From contig MU657174.1 of NCBI GenBank assembly GCA_026770575.1, positions 237,078 to 274,184 of the forward strand: 37,107 bases of DNA, given 5' to 3'. The notes under the pieces were generated by a model. That model saw only the letters and a program-made list of their open reading frames with translations. It searched no databases and had not been told where the DNA came from. Of the stretch, positions 11,702-20,210 are shown one piece after another. Origin of the DNA: Pelagophyceae sp. CCMP2097 (lineage: Eukaryota > Sar > Pelagophyceae). Position 1 is the stretch's first letter. Each line of letters opens with the position of its first letter. The translations under genes were made by a program, and so were the position numbers.

Positions 11702-12101
11702 ATGCCACGCAGGCTCTCGGACGCCGACATGGACGACGACCGGACGGACCTCGATGACACTCGAAGGCGGCAGGACAAGCTCGCCCAGCTCCAGGCCTCT
11801 GAAGTAGCCAAGCTCGAGCTCGCCAAGAGGCAGGTCGTGGAAGACGCCGCGGAAGAGTGGCAATGGGTCAGGACCCCCCGCGTCTGATGGGCGGATTTTC
11901 GGGCGGATTTTCGAAAATCGAGGCGGCATCAGAGGCGGGGATCCCCAAGTCGTCGTACGCGACATTGCTTTCAACCTTCAAACCCAGGTGCAGACGAAAG
12001 AGCTCGGGGCCATCGAACCCTCGTACGCCGTCCCCGGCCAAATCGGATTCGACCAAAAAGTCGACCGAGACCGCGTCCTCCAGCACTGCCTCGGCGCCTA
12101 G
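11702..12101 (+). CDS. Small helical protein, function unknown
   Basis: Probable two-exon gene of about 107 residues: 11702-11856 and 11933-12101. Exon 1 encodes a charged helix (DLDDTRRRQDKLAQLQAS...). The 3' frame has the same coding style (RDIAFNLQTQVQTKELG, then DQKVDRDRVLQHCLGA, stop TAG). The join needs a GTGGCA donor and a CAG acceptor, less typical than its neighbours. If exon 1 is not spliced there, it ends at a TGA at 11885-11887. It begins 49 bp after the stop of the TPR-CS gene on the same strand, so the two could share a transcript or the spacing could simply be tight. I do not recognise the family. Confidence 0.5.
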
Positions 12102-12305
12102 GAGGGGCGCGCGGAGAAGCCCGCCACATTGGTCACGTAACCGACAAGCCACCTCGGGAAAGGATCCGCCGGTCGTCGTCGGAAGCCCGTTTTCAGTTGA
12201 AGACAAATTTATGAGGGCGTTTTCTGTACAATGTTGGGAGCGACGCGGGCCGGGTCGCGCACCACAAGCGCCGTCGCTCACGGCGCGCGCGGGCCCGGGC
12301 GCGTT

Positions 12306-13796
12306 TTAGGCGCCGCCTCCGAGGGCGCGTTGCTTCTTGATCTTCAATTTCTCGCCGCCGCAGGCAGAGTAGGCGGAGATGCCCTGCTCCAACTTGACCA
12401 CGTCCTTGGCCTTGAACGGCCGCGACGTGATCGGGCACACTTTGGTCTCAAAAACGCCTAGCCTAACGGAAACGCGTGGGGCGACTTCTTGCGGCGACTT
12501 CTCGGAAAGAGCCCAAAAGACGCACTTCTTGGCCACGTCCTCCAAGACGACGCAGCCCGTGCTGCGGATCAACACGACGGGCTGCGTCGTGATCTCGTTG
12601 CGCGAGACGTGGCAGAGGTATTTGGTATCGTGTTCTTTCGAGCCGTCTGCTTTAGCCACCGTCGAAGCCTGCAAACGTCGTTCCGAGCGCGCATCGACCC
12701 CTCTGAAGATCCGACGGCGTCGAGACGCACGTCGAGTCGGATTGGGACGAGGTCCTTTGACCGCAGCGGCTGCCCGGTGACCGGCGACGGGGGCCGCTTC
12801 TCCGGCGCCCGAACAGGCTCCGCCGCGTGGCCCGGCCTATGCTTTCCATCACGCACGAGGCCCTATCTTCTCGGTGCGTGGCTGGGGCTAGTACAACGTG
12901 GGGTTGTCACAAACAACTTGCGTGAATTCGGGGAGCCAGAACGAGGTCCGCTTGAGCTCTTCCTTGGTCCGCGCGACCATTGCAGTCGTCGCCATGGGCG
13001 CCGTGATCTCCGAGATGATCGCCGCGCGCTCGTCCCTAGGTGTTTGGAATCGCTGCTCGAACCTTTTCAAAGCACGATAAGCAGGCAAGGACTGACTCGA
13101 GGACCTCTTCCCGCGAGCGCTTCTTCGTCGCTTCGTTGTTGATGCGCGGGTCGTTGGCCCGCTCGAACTCGAGGCGGAGCTGCGCCTCGCGCTCAAGCTC
13201 GCTCTTGCCTGAAAAGGGTGCGTCTTGGGCGCGGACGAAACAGTGGCGGCGCCAAAGCCCGCCCCTTCGGGTGCGGTGTACTTACGCGCGTCGTTGACGG
13301 CGTTTCGCTGCTGGGCCTCCCAGTCCTCGCGCTGCGTGCGGAGCTGGGCCGTCTTTGCGACCATGTGCTCTAAAAGGCACTCGCGAGAATACACGTGCCC
13401 CGACGGCGTCACCACGGGGTCCACCGCCGGCTGCAGCGACAGCGAGCACCACCCGAACCTAGAGCACACGTCAACGTAGGACGGCGCCCATCAAAAGGCT
13501 CTGCCGTCGCGAGGCGCGTTCCGCGGCGAAACGCACGGCAGCTGCGAGTCGACGCCGGCGCGCATCTCGAGGTTGTCTAGCGTGTCGCCGAGTTCGGCGC
13601 GATTTCCCGGGCCGGCGAGGCGAGCATCCCCGGGCCAGAGGGGCGGCACGCACTCATGAAGCCACATTTCTTGCGCTCGGCATGGGAGAAAACGCCGTAA
13701 GTAGACGACCCATTGTTCTTCGTGTGCCGTTGGCCACCCTAGGACGCGGTGCTTGGCGAAACGCGGGACCATCCCCCGGCCTGAAGGTCTCACCAT
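12306..13796 (-). CDS. NOSIP: NOSIP-type U-box/RING E3 ubiquitin ligase
   Basis: Eight inferred exons on the minus strand: 13796-13794 (ATG only), 13738-13654, 13576-13537, 13458-13286, 13208-13076, 13035-12922, 12836-12731 and 12668-12306 (about 338 residues). Family landmarks appear in order: RHTKNN near the N-terminus; SQLPFGWCSLSLQP and DPVVTPSGHVYSRECLLEH (first half of the split U-box); SFWLPEFT; SPVTGQPLRSKDLVPIRL; KYLCHVSRNEITTQP; CVVLEDVAKKC; VCPITSRPFKAKDVVKL (second half). NOSIP proteins are nuclear E3 ligases associated with the spliceosome. The intron after SFWLPEFT fits only a GC-AG intron with donor GCAAGT. The exon 5/6 junction near 13076/13035 is uncertain: a 40-nt intron with donor GTGCTT. 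Its 3' end converges on the small gene ending at 12101. Confidence 0.85.
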
Positions 13797-14009
13797 CTTT
13801 CTCTCGCTCCGGAGCACAACACTCGTCGCCAAAACAATTCGCGAGGTCGCGGGGTTCGCCCTTTCCAGAGGAGGGACTGACGAGAGTGTGCCCGCGAGTG
13901 CCCCCGACGACCGATAAGCGCGGTACACCCGCGGCGGAACGAGGATTACATAAAGTCTTCTTTGGAAGTTTAGATCCGAAACAAAGAACTCGAGTCGCGA
14001 CGTCGGCGT
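13797..14009. promoter_or_regulatory. Bidirectional promoter interval (NOSIP / NAXE)
   Basis: The 213 bp between the NOSIP-like start (minus) and the NAD(P)HX epimerase start (plus) must carry both promoters. It is less GC-rich near 13940-13990, with a patch reading TTACATAAAG. No defined element can be proven by eye. Confidence 0.4.
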
Positions 14010-14804
14010 ATGTTGCGCTCGGCCTTGCGCGTTTCGCTCTCGGTGCACTCGTTTGCGGCGGTGGCCCGGGGCATGAGTATGCGTGCGCCGACGACGCTGC
14101 CGCTCAAGTGCGGCGTCTCGCTGCTCTGCGCGGCCGATGCGGCGCAGCTCGACAAAGACCTCATGTCCTCGCCGGGCTTCTCCCTCGACCAGCTCATGGA
14201 GCTCGCCGGCCTCTCCGTCGCCGCATCCGTCCACGACGCGTTCCCGCTCCCCGCAAACCCCAAAGTCCTCGTCGTGGCCGGGCCGGGCAACAACGGCGGC
14301 GACGGCCTCGTTGCGGCGCGCCACCTGACGCACTTTGGATACAAATGCGACGTCGTCTACCCGAAGCGGCCCGCGAATCCGCCGTTGTTCGGCAACCTCG
14401 TCCGGCAGCTGGAAGATGTCGGCGTGGACGTCGCGTTCGACCTTCCCGCAGATTTAGAGGCGTACAACGTCATCGTCGACGCCGTCTTCGGCTTCTCCTT
14501 CTCCGGGGCCGTGCGGGCGCCCTTCGCGGTGATGCTCGAGGCGTTGGCAAATGAGGCGCTGGAGCGCAAGCTCGTGGCCGTGGACGTGCCCTCGGGCTGG
14601 AGCGTCGACGGCGGGCCCCCAGAACAAGGCGTGGTCCTCAAGCCATCAGTGCTCATCTCGCTCACGGCGCCAAAGCTCTGCGCCGTGCACCACAGCGGCA
14701 GGCATTACCTCGGCGGCAGGTTTCTGCCTCCGGCCGTGGCGAAGAAGTACAACCTCCAACTCCCAAAGTACCCGGGCGCAGACCAATGCGTCTTACTCGA
14801 GTAA
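14010..14804 (+). CDS. NAXE: NAD(P)H-hydrate epimerase (YjeF_N domain)
   Basis: Single exon, 264 residues. The enzyme converts R-NAD(P)HX to the S form, so that the ATP-dependent dehydratase can repair damaged NAD(P)H. The hallmark PGNNGGDG is at about residues 92-99, followed by VARRHL-like sequence, then VDAVFGFSFSG and VDVPSGW, all standard for YjeF_N. The first 20-25 residues (MLRSALRVSLSVHSFAAVAR) are Arg/Ser/Ala-rich without acids, as in a mitochondrial or plastid targeting peptide. Internal Mets at the end of that stretch could give a cytosolic form. No dehydratase (YjeF_C) domain is fused, unlike bacterial Nnr. It ends in TAA and is divergent from the NOSIP-like gene. Confidence 0.93.
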   Translation: MLRSALRVSLSVHSFAAVARGMSMRAPTTLPLKCGVSLLCAADAAQLDKDLMSSPGFSLDQLMELAGLSVAASVHDAFPLPANPKVLVVAGPGNNGGDGLVAARHLTHFGYKCDVVYPKRPANPPLFGNLVRQLEDVGVDVAFDLPADLEAYNVIVDAVFGFSFSGAVRAPFAVMLEALANEALERKLVAVDVPSGWSVDGGPPEQGVVLKPSVLISLTAPKLCAVHHSGRHYLGGRFLPPAVAKKYNLQLPKYPGADQCVLLE

Positions 14805-15008
14805 AAAAACGGGCATCCGTGTGTTTCTTCTCCTGGCTCTGCGAACCCCCTCGTCGTCAACTACACGCGTCGCGTGAGCTCCCCCTCGTACTCTTCCGAC
14901 GTCGTAGAGTGAAAGTTGTGATTCAAATCCATTTACACACAAAAATACAGAGTTCACATCCTGAGTTTCCCAAAGATGCTTGCGGCGGTGAAACCGACGA
15001 TTCCAACT
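14805..15008. other. Intergenic between NAXE and the MITE
   Basis: The 3' flank of the epimerase gene, becoming AT-richer towards the MITE at 15009. I see no gene or defined regulatory site. The last four bases (AACT, 15005-15008) are the left copy of the MITE target-site duplication. Confidence 0.5.
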
Positions 15009-15165
15009 GTGGCTGGGGCAAGTAGAAATGCACATTTACTGCCCAAAATTTGGCCTCGGGAAATCTCTTCGCGTCCACGAATATAAAGTCCAAATGTTCA
15101 GAAGCGCTCTATTAAAAATAAATTTTCCTCGCCAATAAGAATGCATTTCTACTTGCCCCAGCCAC
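15009..15165. mobile_element. MITE-like element, 24-bp perfect TIRs, AACT target duplication
   Basis: A 157-bp non-coding element. The left terminus 15009-15032 (GTGGCTGGGGCAAGTAGAAA plus TGCA) is the exact reverse complement of 15142-15165. The flanks are AACT at 15005-15008 and AACT at 15166-15169, a 4-bp target-site duplication. The interior is AT-rich and codes for nothing. This is the standard make-up of a miniature inverted-repeat transposable element mobilised in trans by a DNA transposase. The perfect TIRs suggest recent movement. It sits about 160 bp upstream of the kinase start codon and 200 bp past the NAXE stop, so it could affect either UTR or promoter. The transposase family cannot be named from this copy. 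Confidence 0.85.
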
Positions 15166-15326
15166 AACTTCTACATGTAAACTCAACCAGCGTTGCAACA
15201 AATTTTTGAATTTGACCTTGGAGCTTCTCCAGCTACCAAGAAGCAGTCCCGGGATTCGGAATTCCCACGCATCAGAGCGTCGTTCAAGCTCGTCGTTCAC
15301 GAAGCTTCTAGAAGCTGGCTTGCGCG

Positions 15327-16895
15327 ATGATGGAGCGCGCGGAGCGGTCGCACATCCCGGCCATCGGGTCCGTCGCAATCGGGGAGATTGTGAACATTAT
15401 CACTTCCATCTACGGGTCTTCGCCGCCCTGCAGCGCCACGGGCGCCACACCGCAGCAGGATCAGCCTTGCGACTGCGACAAGGGCCTAAACTCCATGGGG
15501 TCGACCAAGGAGTGCGTCCGGTCGCCGACGGACGAGAGCCAACGGCGGAGCGGCTCGGCGTCGAGCGCGCAGCGGACGACTGCGTCGCTCTCGCAGCAGA
15601 TGCGCGGCTCGGGCCTGAGCGCGGTGCGCACGCTGCGCTCGGCGCTCGGCGCGCGGCCCGCCGACCAAGCGCCTTCGAGCCGATTCCTCGAGGCGAACCG
15701 GGGCCGCGCGTTTGCCGACGTTTACGATCTGCACGAGCGCATCGGATCCGGCGCGTCTAGCACGGTCCACCGCGCGACGCGGCGCCTCGACGGAGTTTGC
15801 GTGGCCGTCAAGGTCGTGCGGCCCGGCGGCGATGAGGCGCTGAGCGACGCGCGGGATGAAGTGGTTATCCATTCCAATCTAGACCACGAACACATCGTCC
15901 GCCTCCTCGACGCGTTCGACGACCAAGGCACGCTCTACCTCGTCATGGAGTTGTGCGAGGGCGGCGAGATCTTCGAGGCTTTAGTCAGCGGCGACTCGTA
16001 CGACGAGGCCGACGCCGTGGCAGTACTGCGGAAGATGCTGGAGGCTCTCGCTTATTTGGCCTCCAAAGGCGTCGCGCACCGCGACGTTAAGCTCGAAAAC
16101 GTCTTACTCAAGTCGCGCGGCGGACGCACGGACGTCGTCTTAGCCGACCTGGGCATCGCGCGCCGTTTTCCGACGCGCGACCGCAGCTTTGCGGGGTCGC
16201 CGTACTACGTCTCGCCAGAGGTCGTCTTAGGCGGCGCCTTTTGCGCCAAGACCGACGTCTGGAGCCTCGGCGTGACGGCGTACGCTTTGCTCACCGGCAC
16301 CATGCCCTTCCACGCAGAGTCGGCGCTGAGCCTGAACCGCCGCATCTGCGAGCAGCCCGTGGACTTTGACAGGCCGCAGTGGGCGTCGGTGAGCGCCGCC
16401 GGCCGCGCCTTCGTGGCGCGCATGCTGACGCGCGACGTGGGCCGGCGGCCCGGCGCCGCGGCGCTCCTCGGCGACCCCTGGATCACGCAGTCAAGGACCT
16501 CGCCGCTCGACGCCAACCTACCCCACATGCGCCAACTCATCTCCAACCGGCGGCGCTGGCGCCAGTCGATCCACGCCGTGCGCGCCGTCAACATCCTCGC
16601 CTCGCCGCAGGCGTCTTCGCGCTTCGCGCGCCTCGCGCCCATCGCCTCCGCGTCGCTCATCGATACCGGCGACGACGCCGAGCCGCCACAAAGCAGCAGC
16701 GGCGACGCGGAGCCAGAGCCGTTCATCGACGCCGGCGACGCGGACGCGGACCCGCGCCAAAGCAGCAGCAGCGACGCCGACCCAGAGCCGCAACAAAGCA
16801 GAATCGGCGACGCGGAGCCGGAGCCGCAGAGAAGCAGCGGCGACGCGGCGCTGCTTCGAGGCAGCGACGACGCGGACGAGCCGCGGCCACGGTGA
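15327..16895 (+). CDS. Serine/threonine protein kinase (CAMK-like)
   Basis: Single open frame of 522 residues; the start is either of two adjacent ATGs at 15327/15330. After about 130 low-complexity residues the kinase domain begins: glycine loop IGSGASSTV (about 139-147), catalytic Lys in VAVKVV (about 162), HRDVKLEN with catalytic Asp about 253, magnesium-binding Asp in ADLG (about 274), SPYYVSPE and DVWSLGVTAYALLTG. All catalytic residues are present, so it should be active. DFG reads DLG, tolerated in several active kinases. The pattern resembles calcium/calmodulin-dependent kinases, but no EF hands or clear calmodulin site are visible. The tail (about 450-522) is an acidic Ser-rich repeat built on units such as DAEPEPQ and SSSGDA. 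An upstream exon cannot be excluded. Confidence 0.88.
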   Translation: MMERAERSHIPAIGSVAIGEIVNIITSIYGSSPPCSATGATPQQDQPCDCDKGLNSMGSTKECVRSPTDESQRRSGSASSAQRTTASLSQQMRGSGLSAVRTLRSALGARPADQAPSSRFLEANRGRAFADVYDLHERIGSGASSTVHRATRRLDGVCVAVKVVRPGGDEALSDARDEVVIHSNLDHEHIVRLLDAFDDQGTLYLVMELCEGGEIFEALVSGDSYDEADAVAVLRKMLEALAYLASKGVAHRDVKLENVLLKSRGGRTDVVLADLGIARRFPTRDRSFAGSPYYVSPEVVLGGAFCAKTDVWSLGVTAYALLTGTMPFHAESALSLNRRICEQPVDFDRPQWASVSAAGRAFVARMLTRDVGRRPGAAALLGDPWITQSRTSPLDANLPHMRQLISNRRRWRQSIHAVRAVNILASPQASSRFARLAPIASASLIDTGDDAEPPQSSSGDAEPEPFIDAGDADADPRQSSSSDADPEPQQSRIGDAEPEPQRSSGDAALLRGSDDADEPRPR

Positions 16896-17600
16896 CGCAA
16901 GCCCGCCACCAAAACCGATACTCAGTCCCCGACAGTCCTCTCCGGCACTATCCATACATCCAGATTAAGCAACACGACTTGTGTAACGTGGCCGGGGGGG
17001 GAGGCGTGCGTGCGGATGCCACCCGGAGTCGCGTCACACAGTGAAACACACTGCTTGAATGCTAATAAGCCGAAAATACATTGACCTCGCACATAAAAAT
17101 ATGCAACTTGGGATGCCTTGTCCGCGCTGACAGTGGAAGCTATGGAGCTGATTTTGGTGCCGTCGTACGGCCTCGTGTCTGGTCTCTGCACAGCCCCAAA
17201 ACATTTGCTCTAGGGGCACTGCGCGCCCCTACAAGACCACCAAGGTAGCTATGGTCGTAACTCGGTCAAATCGTCGAACAGTCTCTACTCCATTGCGGCA
17301 AGAGGTAGCCATGGGCACCCTCTAGCCGGAATCGACCTTGAGTAGAGACCGTTCCGACATTTTATCAAGAGACTTGTCATTCCCGTATGGGTGCTTCGTA
17401 TAAAAAGCCAATACGTGCCTCTAGAGAGCCAAGAAGATGGGCCTATGCGTTGCCAACGCCATGCCACCGACTTCCAGAGCGGTTGCGAGCGCAATCATCC
17501 TAAAAAACGTCCTATAGGACGCCCCATCGTTCGTCATCAAATCTTCACAATATTATCTTAAAATAAGTATCAGGATACCCGAAAAGGAGTTTATTAATTG
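16896..17600. other. Intergenic, left part of gene-poor block
   Basis: About 700 bp after the kinase stop. Composition drops from strongly GC-rich to near balanced or AT-rich from about 17040. Short open frames occur on both strands, but none has a domain or the codon style of neighbouring genes. No gene is called. The shift in composition may reflect old transposon or organelle-derived insertions. Confidence 0.5.
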
Positions 17601-17663
17601 AGGACCCGAAGGGTCCTTGCCGTTTATTCAACGTCAGTTTACGGCAAGGGCCCTTCGGGTCCT
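17601..17663. repeat. Long hairpin / inverted repeat (23-nt arms)
   Basis: Arm 17601-17623 begins AGGACCCGAAGGGTCCTTGC; arm 17641-17663 is its reverse complement at 22 of 23 positions. The loop is 17 nt. Each arm contains a smaller nested palindrome (AGGACCC GAA GGGTCCT), so cruciform or alternative folds are possible. A related CCTTCGGGTCCT string recurs near 18053-18062. Short GC palindromes of this kind are common in AT-rich organelle genomes, but here it may equally be a mobile hairpin or terminator. Confidence 0.8.
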
Positions 17664-17692
17664 TTGATTGAAGGATTACCAGGGGCAATTAT

Positions 17693-17740
17693 GTCTGTCT
17701 GTCTGTTTGTCTGTTTGTCTGTTTGTTTGTTTGTCTGTCC
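17693..17740. repeat. GTCT/GTTT microsatellite
   Basis: A run of 4-nt units alternating GTCT and GTTT (about a dozen units) lies directly downstream of the hairpin, in non-coding DNA. It is an ordinary simple repeat, probably length-variable. Confidence 0.85.
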
Positions 17741-17793
17741 GTCGCCGGGTCCATCCGTGAGGTTCCACCTTTGGGAAGAAAAAAACAGCAACT

Positions 17794-17980
17794 CGGCCGA
17801 TTTAGCGATTGGTGGTTGATGCGATTGCTAAAATTGGGAGTTGAGGTCGAGCAGGAGCCTCATTGGAATTATCATAGAAGAAGTTTTTGGTCACAGGTTC
17901 GAATCTGGTCGGCCGCAAAAAAAAGAAAAAATAAATAGCTCAATAAGAAATAAAATAATAAAAATAAAGATAAGGAGGAT
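17794..17980 (+). ncRNA. tRNA-like sequence with A-rich tail (SINE candidate)
   Basis: CGGCCGA at 17794-17800 pairs perfectly with TCGGCCG at 17909-17915, like an acceptor stem. TTAGCGATTGGTGG just inside the left arm resembles a pol III A box. GGTTCGAATCTGG near 17896-17908 matches a B box / T-loop. The span of about 122 nt is too long for a plain tRNA, and the T stem pairs imperfectly. Right after the stem comes an A-rich tail (CAAAAAAAAGAAAAAATAAA, then more A/T). A tRNA-like head plus A-rich tail is the layout of a tRNA-derived SINE. A long-variable-arm or intron-bearing tRNA, or an organelle-derived fragment, is the alternative. Confidence 0.4.
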
Positions 17981-18302
17981 TTGAAAGTTCAGCGATTAGT
18001 TAAATAATTTCAATTATTTACGTGGGCATTGCAATGGGATTTGGCTGTATCCTTCGGGTCCTCCGTGTGCCTCCGGCGCGCTCTTGTAATAAGTAGATCT
18101 AGGAATCCTAGTTACCCAAAGGCTCAATAAGACTGTATTTTCGGCTTACAATTGTATTGCGAACAAAAACTCTGTCTCTTTGTTTCACTTGTGCGTCACG
18201 GAGAGACCTTGGTCTTCGCCGAAACGTTTGTTTCACTACTTCGAAAGTTTTGAAAATCACTGAGAATCCAGCCTGAGCTCGCGAGGGGAGTGCGCCGGCC
18301 GG

Positions 18303-19151
18303 ATGGACAAGTTCGCCGTCAAGCGGAAGGCGGACCGGGACGAGTCGCCGTCGAAGAAGACGCGGTCGACGGACCGCCTTCGGCCGACTTTCGTGCGTCT
18401 TCAAGCCTCTGCAAAGCTCTTCTCGGCGTCGACGGGTTTGGCGTAGGTGATCGCCCCGGGCGCGAGCGGCGGCGTGTGCCCTGACCTGCGCGAGGTCCTC
18501 GGCCGCATGGGCAAGGTGGTCGGTTTGACGAAGTGGGCCGGGAACTTCCCCTCTCAAATGAACGCCAACGTGGCCCTGCTCGAGAAAGCCGCCCTCGACG
18601 CGCGCGCCGGCGGCGACGCCATGGTCCTCGTTGGCCACTCCTTCGGCTGTCGCGTCGTCGCGGAATTGATGGCGAAGGACGCCTCGTTCACCGTCGCGCT
18701 GTTTGAGTCGTACCCGCTCTACGGGCCTTCCGTGCCCAAGACGGCCGCCCTGGACCGCGTCGCGCCGCTGCTGCGCCTCCGCCCAGAGGCGCGCGTCTGC
18801 TTCTTCTCCGGTGCCCGCGACGAGTTCCTCGCGCGCGCCGCGCCAAAGGGCTGGCGCGGCGCGGGAGAGCCTACCGGGGCGGCGGCGCTCCACGCAGTCG
18901 TCGCACGAATGCCCTGCGCCGCCGGCGCCACCGTCTTTTCAATCGACGGCGCGGGCCACGACGCTTTGAAGGTGGCCAAGAGCAAGGTCCTGAACGTCCA
19001 GGGCCAGCTCCTGCGCGCTGTCGAGGCCCTCATTTCCGAACTGGCGCCGGCGCCGCAAGAGGCGGCCGCGTTCCCGGGCCAGGGCCGCGCGCTCGGCGGC
19101 GCCGTTGTCGACCTCACGGAGGACACGCAGGACACGCTCGAGGACGAGTGA
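18303..19151 (+). CDS. Alpha/beta hydrolase, KANSL3/TEX30-like
   Basis: Two exons, 18303-18392 and 18447-19151 (264 residues), with a 54-nt GTGCGT...GTAG intron in phase 0. Exon 1 is basic (KRKADRDESPSKKTR), a likely nuclear signal, and runs into the strand RPTF|VIAPGASGG, which is the oxyanion region. The nucleophile elbow is VGHSFG (Ser about 95), the acid probably the Asp in FFSGARDEF, and the His lies in IDGAGHDA, so the catalytic triad looks complete. This small family includes TEX30 and the NSL-complex subunit KANSL3. The C-terminus has VVDLTED followed by acids, which resembles a SUMO-interacting motif. Substrate is unknown. A nuclear role is inferred from the signals. Confidence 0.82.
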
Positions 19152-19662
19152 CGCCGCGCCGCCGGGCACGTGTGACGCACCGACGAAAGGACACGTGCGA
19201 CACACCACGCGACCGCACGAGACGTGGCACGCCCCGCCCGCAAAGGCGGCCGACACCCGGCATCCAAATGACGCCCCCAATTGTAACTTAGATAGATTGA
19301 GATTCTACGGACCAAACCGGAACGACGCTCCTCAGTAGCAAAGGGATGCACCACCGGCGGCACGACCCACGCGGAGACCGCCTTTTTTGAAACATCGAGG
19401 GCCTTAGAGGCCCTGGGGATGGGACGGCGTGGGCGGGCCGGGCCGAGGACCCGGGTGCTTTATGCAGCCTACGCGTCGGGGATGCGCGGGGGCGCTTGAC
19501 ACCTGGCCAGGGGGATTTGCAAGGAAGTGTACTCGAGGGCTACCCTACCCTGACAGGAATGGAGGGGACATTTAGTAAAGCGATAACTAGAGTTCTTACA
19601 GTTTTTCCGCGCCAGACAAGCTCCGGGCGCGGTCGGGGCGCGGCAGCGCCGCGGCGCGGTTC
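19152..19662. other. Intergenic between hydrolase and F-box gene
   Basis: About 510 bp. GC-rich at the left, with repeated short GACACG/CGACAC strings near 19125-19260, then mixed composition to 19620. Open frames on the minus strand here are antisense shadows of the hydrolase. No gene, RNA or clear repeat is called. Confidence 0.45.
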
Positions 19663-20098
19663 ATGAGTGCCTCGGAGAGCGCCGCCGAGTCGGCGGCGGA
19701 CCGCGCGCTGACCGCCGCCGCCGCCGCCGTCGCGCGCTTCCTGCCCGCGCGCGACCTCGCGGAGGCCGCCGCGGCGAACAAGGCGCTGGCCCATGCCGCC
19801 GGCGACGACGCGCTCTGGCAAACCGCCGCGCCCGGGTCCAAACCGGACCGTCAGGGCGCCCAAGGCAGAGTCACGAGCGGCATCCGAGGGAGCTGGGGAA
19901 GACCCGGCATCGTGGCCGTCGTACTCAGAATGAGCGCGCGCCGCAGACGATCGCCACCCCAGGCGCCTCTTGCTCGCACGCGACTTCAGCGACGTCGACG
20001 CGTCGTCGTGCCGGTCGCCGGGGTACTATCGGCGGCGCTACCTGATCATCGTCGAGGATCGCCTCGAGCTCGACAACCTCGTGGGTATGGGTCATTAA
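19663..20098 (+). CDS. F-box-like protein
   Basis: Probable two-exon gene: 19663-19849 and 19947-20098. Exon 1 encodes an F-box-like helix bundle: VARFLPARDLAEAAAANKAL, then DALWQ, where family members have the LW end of the F-box. F-box proteins bind Skp1 and recruit substrates to SCF ubiquitin ligases. The second exon is in the expected frame (RLLLARDFSD, then SPGYYRRRYLIIVEDRLELDNL). The junction needs a GTCAGG donor and is tentative. The frame stops at TAA (20096-20098), yet beyond it the same frame stays open with an acidic repeat. The real end could therefore be further right by splicing. It converges with the MINDY gene, whose stop is at 20211. Confidence 0.55.
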
Positions 20099-20210
20099 AA
20101 CAACTCTGACGAGGGTCATTCAAATGACTCTGACGAGGATCATGAAGACGCCTCGGACGAGGCCCCGCCCTCGAAGCGGCGAGTCACAACAGAGTCTGGT
20201 TACGAGGCTT

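Noticed and set aside
17794..17915. Functional tRNA-Ser gene
   Set aside because: The T stem pairs poorly, the span is about 122 nt and no convincing anticodon arm forms. A SINE-like or degenerate tRNA-like element fits better.
17000..18100. Insertion of organelle DNA across the AT-rich block
   Set aside because: Composition and the GC hairpin are suggestive, but no organelle gene fragment is recognisable, so I describe the separate elements only.
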